The notes below the pieces were generated by a model, which was given only the letters and a program-made list of their open reading frames with translations, had not been told where the DNA came from and did not search any database. DNA of 64,000 nucleotides, from contig JAPEIS010000001.1 in NCBI GenBank assembly GCA_029531795.1, positions 2,666,001-2,730,000 of the forward strand, in the 5' to 3' direction. This document shows, in pieces, positions 12,053-24,200 of this stretch (the first letter of the stretch is position 1; each line of letters starts with the position of its first letter). This DNA is from Sclerotinia nivalis (lineage: Eukaryota > Ascomycota > Leotiomycetes > Helotiales > Sclerotiniaceae). Made by a program: the position numbers and the translations under genes.

Positions 12053-13052
12053 ATGACCACCTTCACCATCTCCACCGCCAGCACGCGCGCCGAAATCGAC
12101 GCCGTGGCCCTGCTCGTCGAAAAAGCCAACCGAACATCCTACCGCCCCTTCGTCGAAATCCAAACCCCATACGCCACCGACCTCCCCACCGCCATGAAAC
12201 TATCCCAAGAATGGTTTTGGGAAAACCACGCCCACAATCCTGCCAGTCATTGGATCACCGTGCATCACCGTGAAAGTGGCGAGTTGGTCGGTGCTGCCAA
12301 TTGGCATGTTAATGAGAAAAATGCATTTCCGACGCCTCCGCCTAAGATTGAGGCGACGTGGAAGCCGGAGGGTGAGAAGAGAGAGTTTGCGAATTTTGTT
12401 TTGAGACAGGCGTTTTTGCCGAGGTTGGGTTGGATGAGGAGGGGTTGTGTTAGTATGTTATATTCTACTTTCTCTTCGAGTGTTTCTAGTACGGTAAGTG
12501 AACGAAATTAATCACTAAAATCTCTCAAATAGTCCTTAACATACTAGCCACTCATCCCTCCTACCGTCGTCAAGGAGTAGCAAGCCTCCTGATGCAATTT
12601 GGCGAGGAAAAAGCAAAAGAACTCAACCTAGAATGCTGTAGTGAAGCAGAGGGAGGAGCGGGACGAGAAGGAGCTCGATTCTTGCTTGAGAAACATGGCT
12701 GGAGACCTTTGCTTAAATATTGTATTTATGGAACCAAGGAAAACATGAGTGAAGAGTGGCAGGAATTATGTCATAAGTGTTTACCGCAGGAACAATATGC
12801 GATGGTAAACTTGATCCATTCACTAAATTTCTCCTTGTTATCTAATCCTGTTTCTCCGATCTCGCATTCCGCTTTTATGTTTCTTTATATATCCATATAT
12901 TCTTTTGCTACTCAAGGATAACTTTACTCCTTATCTTCATCAAAATCTTTCCTTGATCGATAATACTAATTTCTCGATTGTAGTGGAAACCAAAAGGTGG
13001 CGTGTGGACAGCTGACACGGTAATGCCATGGGATTTAGGGGTGGAGAACTGA
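12053..13052 (+). CDS. GNAT-family N-acetyltransferase, three exons
   Basis: Exons 12053-12452, 12533-12804 and 12984-13052 join in frame to 246 residues. The second exon opens with VILNILATHPSYRRQGVASLL: a beta strand followed by the RRQGVA acetyl-CoA loop (Q/RxxGxG/A) typical of GNAT motif A. Further on, EKHGW matches the usual motif-B region. The third exon supplies WKPKGGVWTADTVMPW, a C-terminal end common in fungal GNAT proteins of this size, which supports the 179-nt second intron. The first intron (80 nt, GTATGT...AATAG) is chosen over a stronger-looking GTAAGT at 12494 because the latter would leave only 39 nt. The substrate is unknown. Its neighbour is the disrupted MFS gene, divergently placed, but there is no evidence of a joint pathway. 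Confidence 0.82.
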
Positions 13053-14592
13053 ATATGCGGAATGAGGATTATGCAAAATAGATGATCCTATAAAGCCCAA
13101 TGATTCTGATAACTCTAAAAGAATCAAATTCAATAACTCCAACAAGATCAGAGTAATCTCAGTATATCGAATCTAAAAATGAAGAAAGATACGTCAAACT
13201 ATTGATTTGAAGTTATTTTCATACAGATTTTGGTTATGCTAAATAAAAACCATACAAAACAAACAACCTCCTTACAGCTCCACTCACAAAACAATAAACT
13301 TCAACAGATTCTCTCATATCAAAGTAATCTCAGCGTATCCATCTAATAGTGAAATTTTTTTTATACCTCAAACCACTAATTCAAAGTTATTTTATACAGA
13401 TTTTGGTTTTAAGTACCTAGGTAGATGAGAGACCAAAGAAACTCTATCCAAGCCCCAAATCCGATAACTGATGAATTTTAGAAGATATATATACATATAT
13501 ATGTATATAGATAGCAATACATCAACTTGACATACGATATTTTCGCGTGTGACAAATATAAATATCGCACTGGCAGCTCCACTAGGTACCATATAACCAC
13601 CCAATGTATCCCACTTTTCCATACATATAATTTAAAACCATACAATGCATATTATATAAATCAAGCGGCTCGGCAATTGGAGTGAGACCCGCTGTCACAA
13701 TAACTTTTGTATATTCATCCATGCCATCGAAATTACTATATACCATTTCATTTCATTCCGTTCCATCCCAATCCATAGCACAAACATCCCCTCAATCCTT
13801 CCATCCACTTAAAACACTCCATATACTCCCGGCTGGCAAAATCCATAACCCCATTCACACATCTCAACCACAAATTCAAGTTCAAGCCTGAACATTTCTC
13901 TCCCGAGCTCCTAGTGAAGATACCTGACAGCTTCTCTGAAGATGCCTATAAATTAAATTGAAGTAAAATATAGACATACTGTAATGCTCCATATTCAATG
14001 CTCCATATGCATTTGAATTCCCATTCCCATTCCATATACCATCTCACCCAATTTCATCTGTACCGAATACTTCCAACCAAACCAAAAACAATGCCCAATA
14101 ACATGGTGGAAAGTAAAAAAGAGTAGAAAAAAAACCCCCCCGCTCCCAGACTCCATCGCTAACTTAAAAAATTCGGACTGTAGCCCATATTGGATACCCG
14201 GATACAATATCTGAACCTAAAATATGTGCCCGTATCGCCAATAATTGGGGCCCCAAATGGTATTTATCATTCCGTGCCAATGTGTTTCCTCCCAATATGC
14301 CATTCATCCATGCCACGTGCCGAATCGCCAAAGATGATGATGAATGACTGACTCCAAATAATGCCCCCCCCAAAAAAGGTAGTGTTAACTCGGAGAGCTG
14401 AGCTGGCCGGTGGCGAATTTGAGATTGAATGAGAAGGAATAAGATGAAGTAAAGGTGCTCGATTTTATTGAAAGGGGTGAAAATTAAGCAGTACCCTTCA
14501 ATTACTTGAGGTTTTATTTGAAGATCATTGCATAGACCCTCGAACAATGTAAATACTAACTCTTGGCCGACATTTTTGGCGTATCGGAATGC
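13053..14592. other. 1.5 kb spacer between convergent genes, with a diverged direct repeat
   Basis: The 3' flanks of the GNAT and WD40 genes. Besides the diverged direct repeat listed separately (13150-13410), it contains a short TATATA patch near 13485-13505 and a run of C and A at 14361-14375. Minus-strand open frames at 13995-14547 overlap each other and show no family features, so they are not called. Confidence 0.5.
13150..13412. repeat. Diverged direct repeat of about 90 bp
   Basis: Copy 1 (about 13150-13237) and copy 2 (about 13321-13412) share GTAATCTCAG, a TCAAAC patch, AAGTTATTTT and ACAGATTTTGGTT in the same order and spacing, offset by about 171-173 nt. Several mismatches and small indels separate them. 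It looks like an old local duplication; no terminal inverted repeats are visible. Confidence 0.75.
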
Positions 14593-16987
14593 TTAAAATA
14601 ACCCTAAATCTGTTAAAAGAGCTGCTCTTCTCTCTCGGCGCTTCGTAGTGCCTCGCAATTCTGGTGGCTCCTCCAATATGTCGTCGGCCATACTGGTATT
14701 GCCAAATTCTCGTTTCGTCCCCGACATCATAAACCTAATTTGCTCATCTTTCCCACACAGACCTTCGGTAGCAAAATCGCAACGTTCGAATTCCATGATT
14801 CCACCCCTCAAGGTATCGCAATTTGCAACAATCAACTCTTGACCATCATTGGTAAAGTCGAAGCCTCCAATCTCGCCTAAGAAGCTCAGAGTTTGTTTAC
14901 TGTCGAAGGTTTCGGCATCTATAATATTGACATAATCCGCTGGTTCTGCTGCGACCAAAATCGGCCTACCAGTACCCAAGGGAGAGAACTTGAGTTTTCT
15001 GACGCCAGCCATATCTGCAGCAAGACTTGCTACGGGACGATTCCAATACCGAGCATCCCAAATCTTCACTTGCATGTCTTGGTTTCCAGTGGCTACCATC
15101 CATCCATTCTCAGACCAGTCACATGCAAATCCAAAATCAAGATGACCCTCGAGTTCTTGTAAAACTTGCCCTGTCTCGGAATTGCAGATCATAACTTTGC
15201 GAGTATCGCCGACTAGCACACGTAGACGTCGATCGGGTGATACGGCTGTGCAGTTCATAGCATGATCATACAGGTGATCTGAGATGAACTTATTCGTTGT
15301 AACATCAAGAGTTCTAACGCCCGAGTCATTTGAAGCAAAAGTAACTAAAGGTGACGAAGATCTCGAGAGATGAACTTGGGCATGGTTTGTTATGTCGTTC
15401 GGATGTTCTGTGATTACGCCTTCGATGAGTTTTGCGTCCTTATGAGCCCTAGTGTTAATCAAAGCGTATTGCCCCTCAAATCCACCTGCAACAACGATCT
15501 CGTGGCCGCTAGTCAGGGTGGAAATTTGGCATCCATTGAAGGTGGTATGAAATGCCGATAGTCTTGGATTGCCCAGATCCATCAGCACACGGGGAGTGGA
15601 TCCAATGGTGGGGTCATAATGCAAGACCTTTGTTTTTGCAGCGTATGTTACACAATTTTGCGAAAGGCAGCTAATTAAGTTGCGCAATTGAAAATGACGG
15701 ATATGAACGTCGTGTTGAAAATCCATTCGCCGAAATTTGAAGTAATTATCGCAGTTTGCAAGTCTTAAACCATGTAACTGTCGCGGCTAAGTTTTATTAA
15801 TACAATACCTAGGCCAGAAGCACGAGTAAACTTACATGAAGCTGTGGGCGGTTGGGGTATATGAGGTTGGTATAATTTTTATAGGTAGCCCGGCGCCTTT
15901 GCCTGGCTTCCAGTCGTGTCACACCTAAATCTTTCCAATCGATTCTCTGAATATCACATTCATCGCCTTGAAGGTCACACCTGCGCATGGGCATAAGATC
16001 TCGGGCAAGAATATGACTAGTGATAGCAGCTTGTGAAGGACCCGCCCTTTTAAATTTCCCTGTGACTCTGCGAGGTACAGTTGTTGCCCAGTCGCTAAGA
16101 AAGTCGCCGAGATTCATGTTGAATTGGTTGTCAACTTGAGCTACGTCAGCATCAGTGTCAACATCATGGTCAGCATCATAGTCAATGTCAGGGTCAATAA
16201 CATTTTCAAGACCCTGATTAACATCAGGTCCTTGGTCATTTGAATCTGGCCCAGCGGATGAAATAGTTGGCGTCTCTCCATCTAGGAGTGCTAAACCTCC
16301 TTCTACTGGAAGAGGAGGATCTGGCATAAGGGAATCATCAACAAATGAAGTAGGGGGTAATGTACTCTGATTGTGATTTACGAACGTATCATGATGTTCA
16401 TCTGGAGCCGACTCAAAATCACCATGTTCCTGTCCATCCTGAATATGTTGTAGTTGTTGTGAAACTTCCGACATTACAGCTGGTAAATCCGTGGTATTAA
16501 TGACCTCGGGTAAAGGTAAAGGTGTATCTCCCTCATACTGGAATGAGCTACCTCCTGGTCCTGATGGAACATCCAATTCACCCAAGGATGTGTGTGTAGA
16601 GAACGGATTGGGTAAAGATTGAAATTGAGGATCATGGTGCAGTCCTACCAGGTTATAGTGGCCCATTACCTCAGAACCTACTGCTTCCATCGCAGCGTTG
16701 AGCTGTTCTGCGTGCGAGGGTATCGTTGTCAAAGGCGCTCCTCCATCAGACATATCCTGATCTGATCCTTCCATCATATCCTCGGGAAAGAAACGGCTTC
16801 CTGGTGTATGTGCTCCGCTAGGGCCGTTGAGGATCATACTTGAATTGCTCATCGGTGTTGCAAGCGCAAAAGGGTGATTTGTAGAGAGGGTGTCCGGTGC
16901 GTCTGGTAATATGCGACCACTGGATGAATCATTCTCGATATTATCTGCCGAACTTCCGTAAGGGGGAGTCAGTGGAGTTGGAAGCAT
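14593..16987 (-). CDS. WD40-repeat protein with long acidic N-terminal region
   Basis: Exons 16987-15836 and 15777-14593 give 778 residues. About the first 330 residues are disordered and acidic, including a run of Asp-rich DIDYDADHDVDTDADV. The junction PNRPQLH|LHGLRLANCDNYF is phase 0 across a 58-nt intron. The rest carries WD repeats: a strong one is GHLDFGFACDWSENGWMVATGNQDMQVKIWDAR, others are weaker. The C-terminus is basic (TKRRERRAALL). It resembles the fungal family typified by S. pombe C2A9.03, whose function is not established; that match is from memory. The start is the ATG at 16985-16987 (MLPTPLTPPYG); the frame upstream is open only through a GTG. A microsatellite-coded uORF ends 19 nt before it. 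Confidence 0.8.
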
Positions 16988-19900
16988 TGCGCCGTCGTCT
17001 TCTCTGCTACACACAAAGGTCGGATATCATAGACAGGAAGGTCTCGCGGGGAAGTATTTTGTGTCGGAGTAAGAGGTTATTGTGGATGAGCATGAGCATG
17101 AGCATGAGCATGAGCATGAGCATGAGCATGAGCATGAGAAGCTGAGCACAAGCTAGAAGAAGTAATTTGTGGCAGATTAGGGTACCGGTTGAATGACAAT
17201 GACAGATTTGGGATCCTTAAGCTGTACAAGATGCGCAATGCGATGTGCGATTTGGTGTTACGGACATGGGCGGCCTCGGCCTGGCGAATTGGTATGTGCT
17301 GTAACTAATGATGAGATTGGATTTGGATTGGATTGGATTGGATTTAGAAATTAGGCTTGAGTAGCAAGTGTGCAATGTGAGAAACGGGATGTGGTGGCGT
17401 CTCTTACGTTGGAAGTGGGTGTGGTAGGAAAAAAAGGTTGTGGTGTTCAAATGGTAATTGAATTGTATTAGTTGTTATTAGTTGTTATTAGTTGTATTAG
17501 TTGTATTAGCATTAAGGTGGCATGCGGTCTTCAGCGGATCAAATCCATAATTGGAAAGTGTGAAATGGGGGGTGAAATGATGTGTGTGGTGGCGGATAGT
17601 GGGGTTTATCTGAATTTAGTTTCCGATTCTTATTAATGGTTAGGTTTTTGGTTGGCTGTTGATAGTAATAAGAGCGTGGGGAGTTATTTTTATATCGAAA
17701 GTGTGAATATGAATATGAGTATGCATGACTTTCGATGTAGATATTTTATTGACAGCTTGAAAATCTCTCGGTGGGCCTTCTCTCTACTACTTTTCAATTG
17801 TCTTTATTAACTTATGATTATCTTGAAAATAAATATATTATTCTATCTAACAAAATATGAGCCAAGAAATCGGGCTAAATGTTATATGTATTCTTTCTTC
17901 CGAATGGATGCTCAAAACGAAACAAAAACCGGTACAGTAAGAAGAGATACTAATAAGATAGTATAATAAGAATAAAACAATCGCAGAGACAGCTTGTTTA
18001 ATACATATCTGGTCACAATGAAAAAAAGAACGATTCTAAGCAAAATTCTTTGTTTAAAAAGCATTACCCAGTATCCCCAAGTATGTATGTACAGTAAGTA
18101 TGTATGAAATTCGAAGTGGGAGAATATATCCAATACTGAGATCTGTACCTGTACATCAATCAAAGCAAAGTATTCCCACCCAATAGCAGCACCTCTCCAC
18201 ATGAACAACTTGATAACCTTACCAAAATGCACATCAGTCTGACTTAGAAATGCTGTTTTTATGGTAGATAATGTATCCATCAGATATGCGAGATGGTGAT
18301 TGAAGGATTAGGAGATTGCATAACCTCACAATAATATTAAAACCTGTCCACAACATAAAACCGCACCGTCACGAATTTTTTTTCTATTCCTCACCTTCTT
18401 TCTCTTGTATGGTCTTTGATATCAAGAGTTCCCAGACTTTTTTCAAACGATATGATGTTCTCATGTTAGATATTGGTTCCGAATTGGGATTGGATACATT
18501 ATACCAAGCCCCTACTGTTGTCCGCACCACCCCGACCGGAATAAATATGGCAATCGGCGAAAGAGAATGGTGTATTCTTATATCGTGCTTCGATGCCGTT
18601 ATCGAAGTCTTGTCAGTGCAGGTATCGGTCTCTCTATAAGCCTATCGTATGTCTCATATACTATCACACCATATAGGAGAGTCCGGCTATCAAACTACAC
18701 GTCTTGTCTTTATTTTGTCGGAGCTCGCAATGAACTGTTAAATCTACCTATCCCATTCTCCCGCGCATTTTCCCATCCGCCTTTCCCCCATGAAAAGAAA
18801 AAAGAATACTATCTTCTCATTTCCCCGATGGTGTGCGTTGCAGATGCACGATATGCGGTATGCGGTATGCGGTATGCGGTATAAACGCATACGGAAATTC
18901 CTGCATGAATAATTCGTGGACGCCTTTTAGAGTGATGCGGGTTCAAAAACTATGCCTGCAGCTGTAGAAAAATGATGGGACGGCAACCCCAGCTCTCGGA
19001 GCAAAGTTGCGAACGCGTCGTGCAGCTCCTGTTGTCGTATCACCAATGCACCAAAGGGATGAATGGGGTTGAGTGGATGGTTACACTCGCACATGATAAA
19101 CCTCATCATCCTACACATAACTTTCTTAGAAACGTAACCTTTCCGTTCTATCCAAACCTGGAATGAAAGCAAATTCTAGAGGAGAATGGACTGCTCATGT
19201 TAGAAATTCCCATAGATTCCGCATTTGTAGTATTTGTGATAGGAAATACCTCCGATCATTTGGTGTCTTTTTCTTTTTCCGAGAAAGTCATCTGCGAGAG
19301 TTTGCAGGTGGTTGGTTGGACAAGAGGGGGATGTCTTTTGATTCTCAGCCACGAAGCATGCTTTTAATCATAAATCACATTGTTCAATTTGTCTCAGAAG
19401 AAGAGGTAGTTATTATAAATACTTATAAAGGTTATCAATAATGTTTAAAAAGCAATTATCAATGCTTATTTATGCGTTCCGTTCTCGGTATTGAAATGAA
19501 AAACGATAGATTATATTTTCCGGCTTTAACCTACATATTTGAGACCTACACGGCTTCCCGCATGAAACCAGAATAACTTTTCGGTCGGTTCATCATATAA
19601 AGTTTTCGGATTGTCCCAAAATCTACCATAGATTGGGTCAATTCCGCTACCAAGCGGTCGAAAACGTCGAGGGAGGAACTGCAAGCACCATTGCAAACAC
19701 CCGTTGTGGAAGAAGCGGTGTGGGGAAAACCATGGGGAACATCAAGATATCTTTTCTTTTTCTTTTGCATTCCCCCCAATATCCCTCTTCGCTTTCGCTT
19801 CGTCCAGTATCGAAAAGTCCGCTTGAAGAAGCAAAGCAATACAACATATCCTTCCATGCTTTCTAGGAACCACAGATCTAAGTATTGGTCCATGATAGAA

Positions 19901-21256
19901 TACTAAGGTACATGAAAAGTAGCCCATCTTTATGCACCGAATTCTTGTACTCATCACGTGTGAAATATTTCCGCTGAAAGTACCCGATGGTTCCACAATC
20001 TCGGAGCAGGACTTCGGATCTTGTTACTCGAGATCCGAGAACTCGGGAAAAGGCCAGGCAGAATTGTCGAGATCTCGGTTGTTGGTAGGGCAGGAGAAGC
20101 ACTCGAGACTTCGCCTTATCATTTCGTGCTATGTGAGTCATTTTTAGGGATGTGGTGTATCGAAGTCTCTTTTTCTTTTCGTCAAGTCTTACATACTTTT
20201 CTGCGTTGTTTGTGAGGAGAACTTGAGCCGCGCTGCATGTCAACGGTCAGCCTCGCGTGGTACATGCTTTGTTTTTCCTTAAGCTTGAATGATCTAGCCC
20301 AAATCATGGCTTGAACCCCGCTGCAGATCTAGAGACTATGGCTTGAAGTGTACATACTTGCGATGCAATCTTATTCATTACTTCTCTTTGGCGCATCGCG
20401 TGACTTTGACCTGTGGTCTCACATATATTTACTTCTTTCTACCCTTACGTTTCAGCCCTAAGCACCCAGAACACTCGTTGGTGAAGAAATTCGTTGAGGA
20501 ATTAACAATCCCGTCTCCAGCATATATGCCGAGCCGATACAGGGCAATGACACTTGTCTCATCTGAGGCTTACAGCCATTTTTCCGAACCGAGACAATTG
20601 CAGCATACATATTCCGCATTTGTCATCTGATCTGGTCTGAATGTCAAGGCATGACTTAAAGCCCTGCTTTGGTCGTATTCCGATTGGTACTTATCCATAT
20701 AACCCCCCCTTGTTCATTATTGTCATCTTCACACCCGCTTGAGGAAATGAGTAGAATGTAGGATTTTATGCTTTAATTAAATGGCTAAAATGCAGCAAAT
20801 AATATTTAGCAAGAAAATATGTTATAGCTAAACCGCGATATCCGCTATAGCCTCATTCCTATCTGACAGGTATTCTGAACTGCTACAACCACACTTCCGA
20901 ATCTAGCTTGGAACCACTCCGTGCAAAAATTTATCCTGAAAAGGCAAGGAGAAATCCATTCTCACCTTTGCATTCTGTTTCTATAAAAAAAAAGAGTATA
21001 TAAAAACGCTATAGTAGGTTAAATAGTCCATGCAGTTTTTGCGACGAACGGTGTGGTGATACAGTTGATCACGAAAACCCACAGGGTTCTAAGGCTCCGT
21101 TTAGCAATGGTGCCTCGGTGCTGTAAACAACTAAGCATTTTAAGATCGAGACACCGACTCTAAGTAGTTTGATACAAGTCTAGCATTATTAAAATCTAAA
21201 TATGGTTAAATAAAACCTCAAAATATATACAAAATCCTACGCTTAAAATATGCTTC
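16988..21256. other. 4.3 kb intergenic region, no gene recognised
   Basis: Left end is the promoter and leader of the WD40 gene; right end is the 3' flank of the ABC transporter. Open frames (for example 17912-18280, 18927-19172, and several mutually overlapping ones at 19546-20243) have no recognisable domain and overlap on both strands. Simple repeats occur: TTAGTTGTTA units at about 17467-17512 and four ATGCGGT units at about 18855-18882. The stretch 19930-20130 is less AT-rich than its surroundings but also lacks a gene. Confidence 0.5.
17007..17135 (-). promoter_or_regulatory. Upstream ORF beginning in an (ATGCTC)8 microsatellite
   Basis: Read on the minus strand, a hexanucleotide array (forward GAGCAT units, 17088-17138) gives eight ATG codons alternating with CTC, all in one frame. 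That frame stays open for 42 codons and ends with TAG at 17007-17009, 19 nt before the ATG of the WD40 gene and in a different frame from it. If the transcript starts upstream of 17135, ribosomes would meet up to nine uATGs. Transcription start is not visible in sequence, so the regulatory role is inferred. Confidence 0.55.
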
Positions 21257-24200
21257 CTAAACTACTGTTTGATGCATGACATTCGCCCTATAACTTTCCG
21301 ACCTCTCCAGCAGCTCTTCATGCGATCCCTGGTCCACACATCTTCCTGCATCCACCAAGAAAATGATATCCGCCTTCCTAATCGTACGTAAACGATGAGC
21401 GATAGCGATGACCGTAATTCCCCTCGCGGCCTTTTCAAGTCCATCTTGCAAGAGCTTCTCCGATTCCGCGTCTAAAGCACTAGTTGATTCGTCCAGAATC
21501 AACAATTTAGGTTTTCGAACGAGCGCGCGAGCGATCGATAATCTTTGTTTCTGTCCTCCTGAGAATTGGTTACCGTTTGTTCCGCAGAGAGTCTGGTATC
21601 CATCTGGTAAGGCTGCAATGGTGTCGTGGATATTGGCGAGTTTACACGCGGCGATGATTTCGTCCATGCTTACTTCGTGGCCCGGTCTGGCTCCAAATCC
21701 AATGTTGAACTCTACAGTTCCCTCAAAGAGCACACTCTCTTGTGGTACTAAAGCGATGGAATCGCGGAAGGCGACATCTCGGTGCTTGGTTACGTCGACG
21801 CCGTCAATTATGATGGATCCAGTTTGTGGTGTGTATAATCGTTCGACCAATGAAATAATCGTCGATTTACCAGCACCAGATGGACCAACAAGAGCACAGA
21901 ATTTTCCGGGCTGAATATCAATGTTCAAGCCGTTTAATACTTGCATATCTGGTCTGGCAGGATATGAGAAGTGGATATCCCGGAGTTGTACACTGGAGGC
22001 TCCAGATGATGGAACCGGGGATTTCGTTTCGGCCGTGGCCTCGATGTCAGTGGATGGTAGATCTTCCACATGTCCTTGCATCTTATCCGAACCAATTTCA
22101 ATGAGACTCAAAATTCGTGCCATGGCCGCTCGAGCATTGGAAAGTTCTGGTGCGAGAGCGAACATTTGACTCCAGAGTAGTGCGCTTACAAGAAGGGAGA
22201 AAACGACAATAAGGAATTGTGTCTGTGTGTAGTTGCCCGCTAGAATTTGTTTGGCACCCCACCAATATGCTAGTGCATTCACAAGGTTGCCAAGGAAGTA
22301 GGTTGTCGCCTGCCAAAGACTTGCTAGGATACTAACTTTGAATGTCTCCGTACGAGGTCCTTTCAAAGATCTTCGGTAAGTAGCTAGTGTCTCTTCCTCA
22401 AGGGAAAGGGATGCAATGATCTTGATGGAGGTAATGGCTTCGACACCGATGTCGACCGACTGAGTGTAAGCATTTTCGTGTCGGTCCTCGAATTGACCAA
22501 GTACTCGGAGTTCCATCAGTCCAGCCCCAAGTAGGAGTGGTACTAGAGCCAAACAGACCAGTGCTATTCTCCAGGCAATGATGTGAGTCAAAACAATTGC
22601 TGCGATGAGATTTACGGAAATGGAGAATAATGTGCCAATGACGGAACCGCTCAAACCAGCCAAAGCATTACCATCCCTGGTAATATACGAGAGGAGTACG
22701 GCTGGTGTTCGCCCTTCAGATTGATGCCATTGAAGATCTTGTTCGAACAATGATCGGAACGACAAGACTCTCACCGTGAAAACAATTTTTTCGGAGATCC
22801 AGCCGAATCCTGCCCAACTGACCAAATTACCAAAGAACTCAATAATGGCGAGGATGAAAAATAGAAGTCCGTAGAAGTTTCCTCGAGAATCAATATAATT
22901 GGCGCTCTTGCAAGGATTCAGACTTCCAACGGTGTTTCCGAAAATGACGGCTTCGCCAGAGAAAGCTCCACCAACAACAACGGCGCCAACAAGGGAGATG
23001 AATATCATAAGCAAATGTGGTCGCAATGCTGGAGCATAGCCCTTCATCAGAGCCCATAAGGATTTATTTGGAGTTTCAGGCTCTTGTTTTTCTTCCGGCG
23101 AATCAGTGACGGCTTCTTCCTTCGCTGAGAATTCGGATTTCTCGGCATCCCCAAGAGGGGCGCTTATCAGGCTGCTCTTCTCAATATCACCATCGGTAAT
23201 TGAAGTTGCTACGGATTTGCTAACACTATCTATGCTAGCTCTTTCATTTTTTCCGGATGCGGATCCAAGGCCTTGCAATTTGACTAGATCAGCGTATGCT
23301 CCATTCTTGGCCATCAATACCGAATGGCTTCCCTGCTCCACGATATGACCTTTGTGCATCACGATGATGTTATCCGCGGTTGTGATTGTTGACAGACGAT
23401 GAGCAATAGTGATCATAGTTCTACCACTAGCAATCTTGTTGATAGCCTGTTGAATACGTTGCTCACTCCTTGAGTCCAAAGAGGCCGTTGCTTCGTCCAA
23501 GATAAGGACAGCTGGATCCTTGACCAGGGCTCTAGCAAGAGCAACTCTCTGCTTCTGTCCGCCACTTATCAAACGTCCACTGGAGCCGACGGTAGTTCCG
23601 TATCCATGTTGCAAGGCAGTAATGAAGGAATCCGCATCCGCAAGCTCTGCGGCTTTTCGAACTAACTTGACGATTTCGACGATTTCCGGAGCTCGTGTCT
23701 CTGCAGCAGCCATGAGATCTTTACCCTCCCTGACTTCGCTTGCTAGATTTGAAAGTTCTGAACTATTGAGTGCTGTCTTCAAATGTGCATGATTAGCATG
23801 ACTTGAGTTTATTAAGCCGTGTGCGATATTTTCCAAAAGTGAACGGTCGAGGAGAGACGGTTCCTGTTGTACCAAGCTGAGGTAACCTCTCAAATCACGG
23901 GCATTAACCTCACGAATATCCTGGCCGTCGAAGAGAATTTGGCCATGCGTAGGGTCATACAATCTTGTGACCAGACCAGCGACAGTCGACTTTCCACTTC
24001 CCGAAAGCCCGACAATGGCCGTGCTCTTATTAGCAGGGATGGACAAAGTGATGTTATCGAGGACTGTAATCTCAGGCCTAGAAGGATAGGTGAATGAAAC
24101 ATTCTTGAACTCGAAGCCCCCCTCTGCTTGTGGAAGTCGAATACCCGAATCAGTGGTGCCATCGATCAGTGGTTGTCGATCTATATCTACACGTAGCTTT

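Noticed and set aside
12494..12532. Alternative first intron of the GNAT gene using GTAAGT
   Set aside because: Would be only 39 nt, below the usual fungal minimum, and disrupts the strand before the acetyl-CoA loop.
13995..14547. Two overlapping minus-strand frames downstream of the WD40 gene
   Set aside because: Contain no domain, overlap each other in different frames and lie in the 3' flank of a better gene.
17912..18280. 122-codon minus-strand frame with hydrophobic stretches
   Set aside because: No ordered domain or splice partner; AT-rich sequence readily gives hydrophobic frames.
18927..20243. Several frames on both strands, one ending GIVFEPASL
   Set aside because: They overlap mutually, show no conserved motif and could not be joined into a longer frame.
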